A stretch of DNA of 64,000 nt, from NCBI GenBank assembly GCA_038118725.1, contig JAYOIK010000001.1:62001-126000 (forward strand), read 5' to 3'. This document shows positions 9,238-15,845 of the stretch, one piece after another (position 1 is the first letter of the stretch; each line of letters starts with the position of its first letter). Source of the DNA: JADHLJ01 sp038118725 (GTDB lineage: Bacteria > Pseudomonadota > Alphaproteobacteria > Thalassobaculales > Thalassobaculaceae). Made by a program: the position numbers and the translations under genes. A model generated the notes under the pieces. That model did not search any database. It worked only from the letters and a program-made list of their open reading frames with translations, and had not been told where the DNA came from.

Positions 9238-9272
9238 GGCAAAACGCTGGCTTCGACCTTAGAACGAGGAAC
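9238..9272 (+). promoter_or_regulatory. Shared flagellin leader motif, copy 1
   Basis: The leader contains GCAAAACGCT and then CCTTAGAACGAGGA just before the start codon. Flagellin 2 carries GCAAAATGCT and CCTTAGAACGAGGA at the same place. Conservation outside the coding sequence and upstream of the Shine-Dalgarno suggests an mRNA-level control site; FlbT is the natural candidate partner. Confidence 0.4.
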
Positions 9273-9278
9273 AAGACA

Positions 9279-10103
9279 ATGGCTGTACAGAACTCAATCA
9301 TCACCAACCCCGCCAGCTTTACCGCGCTGCGGACCCTGAACTCGATCAACCGGAACCTCGATACCGTACAGAATCGGGTTTCCACGGGCCTGAAAGTTAC
9401 CGGTGCCCTTGATAACGCTTCCAGCTTTGCCATCGCGCAAGGCATCCGGGGCGAGCTCAAGGCGATCGACGCGGTGACGCTAGGCCTGAACAACTCGAAA
9501 GGTATTGGCAATGTAGGCATCGCCGGCGCGACCGGCATCTCGGACCTCCTGACCGATGTTCGGGCCAAGTTGACCGAGCTTGCGAACGAGGGCATCACCT
9601 CGGCTCAGCGGAACATCCTGCTGGACGACTTCAACGCGCTCGTCTCGCAGGCCGCCAACTTCGTCGCCAACGCCACGTTCAACGGTGTCAACCTGTTGAC
9701 CGGCACCACCAACGTCAACACGCTGTCCAATCTCGGTGACGGCAACCTGATCTTGTCGGTGCAGACCAACGTAGGCATCCAGATCCGCAGCATCGCCGCG
9801 GCCACGCTCGGTACCGCGACCAACGCGCAAAGCGTTATCGCCAACGAGTTCGGCAACGTCGAGTCGGTCATCAACACGGCGCTTGGTACATTGGGTGCCG
9901 AGGTTCGGGCGCTCAACCTGCAAACCTCGTTCCTGGAGAAGATTCGGGATTCCACCGATGAAGGTCTGGGTAACATCGTTGACGCCGATCTGGCCCGTGA
10001 ATCCGCCAGGCTGACGTCGCTGCAGGTGCAGCAGCAGTTGTCCGTGCAGACCCTGTCGATCGCCAACCAGCGTCCGCAGAGCCTGTTGGGACTGTTCAGG
10101 TAA
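9279..10103 (+). CDS. Flagellin 1
   Basis: A 274-residue flagellin of the short alphaproteobacterial type, with only the D0/D1 terminal helices and a small middle. The N-terminus has LRTLNSINRNLDTVQNRVSTG and the C-terminus has LTSLQVQQQLSVQTLSIANQ and a final LLGLFR. It is preceded by ACGAGGA as ribosome site. Residues about 42-152 are encoded by DNA almost identical to flagellin 2, while both ends are diverged. The subunit is exported and polymerises into the filament. It is a monocistronic-looking gene with a hairpin after the stop. Confidence 0.95.
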   Translation: MAVQNSIITNPASFTALRTLNSINRNLDTVQNRVSTGLKVTGALDNASSFAIAQGIRGELKAIDAVTLGLNNSKGIGNVGIAGATGISDLLTDVRAKLTELANEGITSAQRNILLDDFNALVSQAANFVANATFNGVNLLTGTTNVNTLSNLGDGNLILSVQTNVGIQIRSIAAATLGTATNAQSVIANEFGNVESVINTALGTLGAEVRALNLQTSFLEKIRDSTDEGLGNIVDADLARESARLTSLQVQQQLSVQTLSIANQRPQSLLGLFR

Positions 10104-10130
10104 GATCAAGGGCTCAACGCCGCGACTATA

Positions 10131-10156
10131 GGGAGGGGGGAGCGATCCCTCCTCCC
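10131..10156 (+). terminator. Hairpin after flagellin 1
   Basis: An 11-bp stem (GGGAGGGGGGA/TCCCTCCTCCC, one G-U pair) is closed by the GNRA-type loop GCGA, 27 bases after the stop. There is no U-run, so it may protect the mRNA 3' end as much as terminate. Confidence 0.5.
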
Positions 10157-10292
10157 AAGTTCGCGAACTCAATAAACGTAACTAAGGAAAACACCGTATA
10201 GCGTTCTGAATTTCGCTCGTTACTTCAAATACATAACCCCATAACGCCCGTGACCCCGAATAGGGCTTGTCGCGGCGTTCGTCATTTTTGGC

Positions 10293-10320
10293 TTGACAGG
10301 TTTCTAAGATCGACATACGT
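10293..10320 (+). promoter_or_regulatory. Possible flagellin 2 promoter
   Basis: CTTGACAGG at 10292-10300 resembles the flagellin 1 and flbT upstream sites. The -10 is uncertain (CATACG or ATACGT after 15-16 bases). No GG-N10-GC sigma-54 site of comparable quality is present in the 291-bp gap. Confidence 0.3.
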
Positions 10321-10355
10321 TTGTGGTGCTCTGGGGGGCTTTCCCCTTTCGCATC

Positions 10356-10388
10356 GAGCAAAATGCTCGTGATCCTTAGAACGAGGAG
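10356..10388 (+). promoter_or_regulatory. Shared flagellin leader motif, copy 2
   Basis: GAGCAAAATGCTC, a small 4-bp hairpin with loop AAAAT, is followed by CCTTAGAACGAGGA overlapping the ribosome site. It parallels the flagellin 1 leader at 9238-9272. Confidence 0.4.
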
Positions 10389-10394
10389 GCTGAA

Positions 10395-11219
10395 ATGGCT
10401 GTTCAAAATTCATTACTCACCAATCCCGGCGCTTTTACCGCGCTTCGTGCCCTAACCTCCATCAACCGTACTCTCGACACCGTTCAGAACCGGGTTTCCA
10501 CCGGCCTAAAGGTGTCTGGTGCCCTTGATAACGCTTCCAGCTTTGCCATCGCGCAAGGCATCCGGGGCGAGCTCAAGGCGATCGACGCGGTGACGCTAGG
10601 CCTGAACAACTCGAAAGGTATTGGCAATGTAGGCATCGCCGGCGCGACCGGCATCTCGGACCTCCTGACCGATGTTCGGGCCAAGTTGACCGAGCTTGCG
10701 AACGAGGGCATCACCTCGGCTCAGCGGAACATCCTGCTGGACGACTTCAACGCGCTCGTCTCGCAGGCCGCCAACTTCGTCGCCAACGCCACGTTCAACG
10801 GTGTCAACCTGCTGACCGGCACCACCAACGTCAACACGCTGTCCAATCTCGCGGGCGGTAACTTGTCGTTGACGGCGCAGACCAACGTCGGTGATCAGGT
10901 TCGCAGCATCGCGGCGGCCACACTCGGCACGGCGACCAACGCCCAGAGCGTCATCGCCAACGAGTTCGGCAACCTCGAGTCGGTTGTGAACACGGCGCTC
11001 GGTACCCTCGGTGCCGAGGTTCGGGCCTTGGATCTTCAAACCCAGTTCCTGGAGAAGATTCGAGACGCGACGGACGAAGGCTTGGGCAACATCGTGGATG
11101 CGGACCTGGCTCGCGAGTCGGCGCGACTGACGTCCCTGCAGGTGCAGCAGCAGCTGTCCGTGCAGACGCTCGGTATCGCCAACCAGCGGCCTCAGTCCCT
11201 GCTTGCTTTGTTCAGGTAA
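10395..11219 (+). CDS. Flagellin 2
   Basis: A 274-residue flagellin, same length and register as flagellin 1 and sharing its terminal motifs (TSINRTLDTVQNRVSTG; LQVQQQLSVQTLGIANQ; LLALFR). Codons 42-152 are identical at DNA level to flagellin 1 apart from one base, whereas the first 41 codons and the C-terminal half carry many silent and replacement differences. The start follows CGAGGAGG. A strong terminator follows before flbT. Confidence 0.95.
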   Translation: MAVQNSLLTNPGAFTALRALTSINRTLDTVQNRVSTGLKVSGALDNASSFAIAQGIRGELKAIDAVTLGLNNSKGIGNVGIAGATGISDLLTDVRAKLTELANEGITSAQRNILLDDFNALVSQAANFVANATFNGVNLLTGTTNVNTLSNLAGGNLSLTAQTNVGDQVRSIAAATLGTATNAQSVIANEFGNLESVVNTALGTLGAEVRALDLQTQFLEKIRDATDEGLGNIVDADLARESARLTSLQVQQQLSVQTLGIANQRPQSLLALFR

Positions 11220-11263
11220 GGTGCTTGAAAACGACGGCGTGGCTGGCGCCATGTCGACGGGGG

Positions 11264-11294
11264 AACGGCGCGCCAAGAAGGCGCGCCGTTTTCG
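11264..11294 (+). terminator. Terminator after flagellin 2
   Basis: A perfect 11-bp stem (AACGGCGCGCC/GGCGCGCCGTT), loop AAGAA, followed by TTCGCTTG. This separates the flagellin 2 transcript from flbT. Confidence 0.8.
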
Positions 11295-11320
11295 CTTGTC
11301 GGCGATCAAGGAGGCGTTCC

Positions 11321-11350
11321 TTGACAGGGATTCCAAACATGCGAGACAAT
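11321..11350 (+). promoter_or_regulatory. Likely flbT-flaF promoter
   Basis: TTGACA at 11321 is followed after 18 bases by GACAAT at 11345, lying just past the flagellin 2 terminator and 29 bases before the flbT ATG. Confidence 0.45.
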
Positions 11351-11378
11351 GTAGCTAGGCAATAAGGTATTAGAATCA

Positions 11379-11828
11379 ATGCCCCTCAAACTGAACGTCA
11401 AGCCGGGTGAGAAGTTTATCGTGAACGGTGCCGTGATGGTGGCCGGCAAGAAAGGCGCGTCGCTGGTCCTTCAGAATGAGGCGACGATCCTGCTCGGCAA
11501 GGACATCATTCAGGAAGAAGAGGCCACGACGCCGGCCCGGCGGATATATTTTTCCATTTTGGTAATGTATTTGGATCAGGATAACGCCGCGAAGTACCAA
11601 GAAACCTTCATGGGCTATATTGAGGATTTTCTCGAGGCAACGACATTCAACGAGGTTCGCCGAACCTTGCTCAACATTCTGCAGGACGTGAACAGCAGGA
11701 TGTACTATAGAGCCTTGAAAACCTGTAAAGCCCTCATGAAGTATGAGGAAGAAGTGCTGAAGATTGGGCCAATGAGCCTGGAGGACGATCAGGCATGTCA
11801 GGAGTCGACGCCTATCAACGCACCCTGA
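11379..11828 (+). CDS. flbT: Flagellin regulator FlbT
   Basis: A 149-residue FlbT. Diagnostic segments are the N-terminal MPLKLNVKPGEKFIVNGAV, LLGKDIIQEEEATTPARRIYFS and a basic region ending ALKTCKALMKYEEEVL. In Caulobacter, FlbT acts on the 5' leader of flagellin mRNA to tie flagellin synthesis to hook completion. Its 3' end overlaps flaF by 34 bases, so the two are translationally coupled. The C-terminal tail after residue 137 is the overlapped part and may not be functionally constrained. Confidence 0.93.
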   Translation: MPLKLNVKPGEKFIVNGAVMVAGKKGASLVLQNEATILLGKDIIQEEEATTPARRIYFSILVMYLDQDNAAKYQETFMGYIEDFLEATTFNEVRRTLLNILQDVNSRMYYRALKTCKALMKYEEEVLKIGPMSLEDDQACQESTPINAP

Positions 11829-12247
11829 ACCAGACAGGGGCGACGCGTGACACGGAGTTTCGTCTCCTTGGACAGGTCACGACGGCGTTGATCAATGCGC
11901 AGAAGATCGAGAACGAAGTAAAATCCGATCCCACCAAAATGGCGCAGTTCGCCGACGCGCTGAACTGGAATAATCAGGTCTGGGACCTGTTCGCCGATGA
12001 TTGCGGGACAGCGGGCAATCAGTTGCCCAGGGAATTGCGTGGCGCGATCGTCAGTCTCGGCATTTGGGTCAAGAAAGAGACCCAGGCGGCGTTGAACGGA
12101 GACGGCGACTTGGCGTCCCTTATCGCGGTGAACCGCGATATCATGAAGGGACTGCGTAATTCCGCGGCGAATCAGCAGGCTCAAGAGCAGGCCTCGACAC
12201 CGCCGCCAGGGACACCGTCGGGTGGGTTGGTGATCGATTCGGCGTAG
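11795..12247 (+). CDS. flaF: Flagellin chaperone/regulator FlaF (copy 1)
   Basis: A 150-residue FlaF. Recognisable features are AYQRTLNQTGATRDTEFRLL at the N-terminus, a central WNNQVWDLFADDC and LRGAIVSLGIWVKKETQAAL. FlaF is needed for flagellin production and export in alphaproteobacteria and works against FlbT. The ATG at 11795 lies inside flbT. A second, shorter FlaF follows flagellin 3 (15433). The last 20 residues are Gln/Pro/Ser-rich and absent from copy 2. Confidence 0.92.
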   Translation: MSGVDAYQRTLNQTGATRDTEFRLLGQVTTALINAQKIENEVKSDPTKMAQFADALNWNNQVWDLFADDCGTAGNQLPRELRGAIVSLGIWVKKETQAALNGDGDLASLIAVNRDIMKGLRNSAANQQAQEQASTPPPGTPSGGLVIDSA

Positions 12248-12292
12248 TAAGGCGCGCGACCCGGGGTCGGCGAGGATCGAGCCGGAAACGTG

Positions 12293-14257
12293 ATGAGTGA
12301 CCTCACCCCCGAGCGAAGAGCCCAACTCCAAGAACTGAAAAATACCTTCAAACGCGCGCTCATGTTGCATGGAGCCGGGCAACTGGTCGAGGCGGGGGCG
12401 CTATATGAGAAGATTCTAGAGGTAGTGCCTCGGCACGCCGATACGTTGGATCTTCTGGGGCGCTGTCTGTTTGAGAGGGGCGAGCACGCAAGCGCGATCG
12501 CGGTTCTCACGCGCGCGGTCGCCGAGAATCCCGGCTCACCGTCGCCTTGGAATCATCTTGGGGTCGCCGCGCGGGCGGTTGGTGACCTCGAAACGGCGAT
12601 CAATGCATTCGAGCAGACCGTGGCGCTGCGCCCCGACCATGGTGATGGACATCTCAATCTGGCGGTCACGCTTTGCGATGACGGACGCTTCGAGGAGGCC
12701 TTGCGGCCCGCCGGCCAAGCCGTGCAATTGGCGCCCGACGCCTTCGCGAGCAGATTGCGTCTTGGGGTTGTCCTGCGTCACCTGGAAGAGCACGCCGCCG
12801 CGCTTGAACATCTTGAATGCGCGGCGCGGCTCAATCCGCTTCTTACCGAAGCCTATCTGAATATCTCCGCTTGTCATGGTGCTCTCGCGAATGCACGAGC
12901 ACGCGGCCGCGCGGTTCGTCGGGGTATTCTCGCCACGCCGGGAAGTCCGGAGATCTACACCCATCTCGGAAAATCCGCGCAACCGGGGGAAGGCGATGAT
13001 GTCTTGGAATGGGCCCGCCGGGCGGTTTTTCTGAGGCCAAGTGAGCCTCGAATGTGGGACCATCTCACTGCTTGCCGTCACGCCTTGAATCACTTCGAGG
13101 GGGTGGTTTCCAGCGCGCGTCGATCGATGATCTTGGCCCCCGACTCGGTGGTCCCCTACAACAACATGGCGACCGGTCTGTTTAACACCGGCGCTTATCG
13201 AGAATCGATTTGGGCGGCACGGGCTGGGCTTGCCATCGTGCCGGGGTTTCCGGAAATCGCGTTCATCCTCTGTCAGTCGGCTTTTTGCAATGGCCAACCC
13301 GAACTGGGATGGCGGCACTGGTCTTCGAGATATCGCCTGGATGAGGCGCCCGGGCGCATTGGTCTTCCAGCGCTTGAGTGGCGGCCCGGCGCGGCGAGCG
13401 CCGGACCGGTCTTGGTTTGCGCCGAACAGGGTGTCGGCGATGAGATCCTATATTTCAGTTGCCTTCCCGACCTTTTGAATGAGGTTGGCGACTTGGTCGT
13501 TGAATGCGAACCACGTTGGCGCGCGATTCTCGAAAGAAGCTTTCCAAGCCTCGTCGTTGTCGAAAGATCGATGCGGGACGACGCCGAACATGGATTGAGC
13601 CACGACTATACCGATATCGTGGCCCGGCATGGAATTCAGTCCTATGTACTGTGCGGAACCCTGTCCGAGTTTTTCCGATATGACATCGCGAGGGAACCAC
13701 CCGGCGGCTATCTTCGCGTCGATTCAAATGAGGCCGAGAATTGGAAGCGGCGTCTCAAGACCATCGGGCCGCCACCTTATATAGGAGTCTGTTGGCGCAG
13801 CGGTCTGATGCTGACCGCCCAGCGAACGATGTTTTATCCGGACGCGGTGGACCTTTTTCGTCAAATGCCGGACGGGGATCACACGTTTATCAGCTTGCAA
13901 TATGGCGAGCGCGGCGACGACCTGGATCGGGTTCGCGATGAATTGGGACGCATGGTCCACGAATTTCATGACCTCGATCAGACCCGGGAGTTGGACAGGG
14001 TGGCGGCATTGATGAGCTGTTTGGATCTCGTGGTCGCGCCAAGCAGCACGGTTTGTCATCTCGCGTGTTCGGTCGGGATATCAACCATCGCCATGGATAA
14101 GTCGAACTTCATGTGCGCCGACGGGCGCGACCCGTTGTTTCGAAATCTCTATCCCGTCATGCGCCGCGACGACGTCGCCAACCCGCGCCTGGCCGCGAAG
14201 CGGACCGGCGAGGCCGTGGAATTCTTCTTGAAGAACGGTCGTCTGCCTCGGAAGTAA
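12293..14257 (+). CDS. TPR/glycosyltransferase-like protein 2 (FlmG type)
   Basis: A 654-residue protein from the ATG at 12293 (a GTG at 12290 is equally in frame). Residues about 15-345 are TPR-like repeats, longer than in the two paralogues. The C-terminal glycosyltransferase-like domain has CAEQGVGDE near residue 377 and GVCWRSGLM near residue 498, then ISLQYGE. It follows flaF by 45 bases with no terminator, so it probably belongs to the flbT-flaF operon. That context supports flagellin as its acceptor. Sugar donor and activity are not shown by the sequence. Confidence 0.77.
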   Translation: MSDLTPERRAQLQELKNTFKRALMLHGAGQLVEAGALYEKILEVVPRHADTLDLLGRCLFERGEHASAIAVLTRAVAENPGSPSPWNHLGVAARAVGDLETAINAFEQTVALRPDHGDGHLNLAVTLCDDGRFEEALRPAGQAVQLAPDAFASRLRLGVVLRHLEEHAAALEHLECAARLNPLLTEAYLNISACHGALANARARGRAVRRGILATPGSPEIYTHLGKSAQPGEGDDVLEWARRAVFLRPSEPRMWDHLTACRHALNHFEGVVSSARRSMILAPDSVVPYNNMATGLFNTGAYRESIWAARAGLAIVPGFPEIAFILCQSAFCNGQPELGWRHWSSRYRLDEAPGRIGLPALEWRPGAASAGPVLVCAEQGVGDEILYFSCLPDLLNEVGDLVVECEPRWRAILERSFPSLVVVERSMRDDAEHGLSHDYTDIVARHGIQSYVLCGTLSEFFRYDIAREPPGGYLRVDSNEAENWKRRLKTIGPPPYIGVCWRSGLMLTAQRTMFYPDAVDLFRQMPDGDHTFISLQYGERGDDLDRVRDELGRMVHEFHDLDQTRELDRVAALMSCLDLVVAPSSTVCHLACSVGISTIAMDKSNFMCADGRDPLFRNLYPVMRRDDVANPRLAAKRTGEAVEFFLKNGRLPRK

Positions 14258-14559
14258 CCCGGCAATTCTTAGCCGGTTCACGCGGTAATTCCTTCCTTTT
14301 CGCCGACCCGGAAATTTTTTCGACCCGGCTCCCGTCCTGAGGGGAGGGTGAATTATTCAATAAAAACAATACATTATAATTTCGTGCCAAGTTGGCCTCT
14401 TCCTTGCTCCTAACCCGGCAGGATCGGTTGATCCAAAAAATCATAAGGGGTCGTCGGGGATCCGAGTACGCAAGCCCGATGACACCAACGCCGCTCCGGG
14501 GAGCTTTGCCGAGCGGGCCACGTTGGACCCTCAACAGAATGTGAGAAGGAACTGGTACG
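14258..14559 (+). other. Leader region of flagellin 3
   Basis: This 302-bp gap contains no gene. It holds an A+T-rich block (about 14350-14380), the sigma-54 site at 14393, and a leader of roughly 140 bases before the flagellin 3 ATG. The leader lacks the CCTTAGAACGAGGA motif of the other two flagellins. Confidence 0.6.
14393..14408 (+). promoter_or_regulatory. Sigma-54 promoter of flagellin 3
   Basis: TGGCCTCTTCCTTGCT has GG and GC 10 bases apart and the full TTGCT -12 element. Predicted initiation is near 14419. Confidence 0.7.
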
Positions 14560-15387
14560 ATGGTTAACAACAGCATCCTGACGAACCCCAAGGCGTTTGT
14601 CGCTCTGCGTAACCTGGAGCAAACCAACCAACGGTTGGCGACTACCCAGAACCGGTTATCCACCGGTCTTAAAGTGACCGGCGCGGTCGATGACGCATCG
14701 AACTTCGCGATTGCCCAGGGCATCCGGGGTGATATCCAGGCGCTTGGTGCCGTCACCCAGGGCCTTAACAACTCCAAGGGTATCGGCAATGTCGCGCTGG
14801 CCGGCGCCACGGCGATCTCGGACCTGTTGCAGGACATTCGCCAGAAGCTGACGGAGCTGTCGAACCAGGGCATCACGTCCCAGCAACGCGAGATCCTGAC
14901 GAACGACTTGAACCAACTGATGTCGCAGGCATCCAACTTTGTCGCGAACGCGGTGTTCAATGACGTCAATCTGCTGACGGGAACCACCAACATCGACACT
15001 TTGTCGAACCTCAACGGTGGTACTCTGCGCCTGACGGCCCAGACCAACGTCGGCGAGCAAATTCGAAGTGTCGCGTCGGTTGTCGCGACCGCGACGACCG
15101 CCACGAACGCGCAGAGTATCCTGGCGCTGGAATACTCCAACCTTGAATCAACCATGAACCTTGCTCTTGGCGCGCTTGGCGCGGAGGTTCGGGCGTTGAA
15201 CTTCCAGACGGATTTTCTCGCGGCCGTAACCGACGCGACCGAGGAAGGCTTGGGTAACATCGTCGATGCCGACATGGCCCGGGAATCGGCGCAGCTCACC
15301 GCCTTGCAGGTGCGTCAGCAGCTTGGCGTGCAGGTCCTCAATATCGCCAACCAGGCGCCGCAGATTCTGCTCGGCCTGTTCCGGTAA
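14560..15387 (+). CDS. Flagellin 3
   Basis: A 275-residue flagellin, clearly paralogous but more distant than flagellins 1 and 2 are from each other (LRNLEQTNQRLATTQNRLSTG at the N-terminus, LQVRQQLGVQVLNIANQAPQ at the C-terminus). It shares none of the near-identical DNA block of the other pair. The start follows GAGAAGGA. It has its own sigma-54 promoter and its own flaF 45 bases downstream, so it looks like a separately controlled filament subunit. Confidence 0.94.
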   Translation: MVNNSILTNPKAFVALRNLEQTNQRLATTQNRLSTGLKVTGAVDDASNFAIAQGIRGDIQALGAVTQGLNNSKGIGNVALAGATAISDLLQDIRQKLTELSNQGITSQQREILTNDLNQLMSQASNFVANAVFNDVNLLTGTTNIDTLSNLNGGTLRLTAQTNVGEQIRSVASVVATATTATNAQSILALEYSNLESTMNLALGALGAEVRALNFQTDFLAAVTDATEEGLGNIVDADMARESAQLTALQVRQQLGVQVLNIANQAPQILLGLFR

Positions 15388-15432
15388 ATCCAGAACGCCG
15401 GGCTTAGTCCCGGCTTTCCGTAGACATGGGAT

Positions 15433-15816
15433 ATGGAAGCGATGCAAGGTTACGCCGCATATACCAAGACCCAAGCCACGACCGGGTCGCACCGGGACAC
15501 CGAGTACAGATTGCTCGGCGCCGTTACCGGGGCCCTGGTTCGGGCGAAGGACGAGAACATCACGCTTCAAGAGAAGATCAAGGCGGTTCTTTGGAACGAC
15601 AAGGTATGGAACGCGTTCATGTGCGATCTCGGATCCGCCGAGAATAGCCTGCCAAAGCCGCTCAAGGGCGCGTTGATGAGCCTGGCGATCTGGGTGACCA
15701 AGGAAACCCAGCGAATTCTCGATAACGAAGCCGATCTGGACGCGTTGATCAACGTGAACCGCCAGATCATGGAAGGCTTGAGACCCAAGCACGAGCCGGC
15801 GATGGCGGCCAGTTAG
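15433..15816 (+). CDS. flaF: FlaF paralogue (copy 2)
   Basis: A 127-residue FlaF-family protein. It keeps the family pattern YxxYTKTQATTGSHRDTEYRLL, then WNDKVWNAFMCDL and LKGALMSLAIWVTKETQ, each alignable with copy 1. The ATG at 15433 or 15442 could be used; 15442 (MQGYAAY) fits copy 1 better, but 15433 keeps the frame open. It is placed directly behind flagellin 3 with no terminator between, suggesting a dedicated chaperone for that subunit. Confidence 0.88.
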   Translation: MEAMQGYAAYTKTQATTGSHRDTEYRLLGAVTGALVRAKDENITLQEKIKAVLWNDKVWNAFMCDLGSAENSLPKPLKGALMSLAIWVTKETQRILDNEADLDALINVNRQIMEGLRPKHEPAMAAS

Positions 15817-15845
15817 ACCGTTTCCGAAAAGATCGGAAACGGTCT
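15815..15845. terminator. Bidirectional terminator between flaF copy 2 and TPR protein 3
   Basis: A perfect 13-bp inverted repeat (AGACCGTTTCCGA/TCGGAAACGGTCT) with loop AAAGA overlaps the stop codons of both convergent genes. The stem serves both strands, though neither side has a long T-run. Confidence 0.65.

Larger units (their letters stand above)
8846..9278. other. Divergent fliK/flagellin 1 intergenic region
   Basis: This 433-bp gap holds the fliK sigma-54 site near its left end, then about 200 bp with no feature I can name, then an unusually A+T-rich stretch (about 9138-9182, with TATTTAAATATATATTTTG) just upstream of the flagellin 1 TTGACA. The AT block may be an UP-type element or a binding site for a nucleoid protein. 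I found no gene in it. Confidence 0.5.

Noticed and set aside
9237..9252. Sigma-54-like TGGCAAAACGCTGGCT before flagellin 1
   Set aside because: It has GG-N10-GC, but it coincides with the leader motif shared with flagellin 2, where the GG and GC are absent, and would leave only about 16 bases of leader. Treated as leader, not promoter.
14458..14471. GG-N10-GC before flagellin 3
   Set aside because: Only the four core bases match; the site at 14393 is much better.
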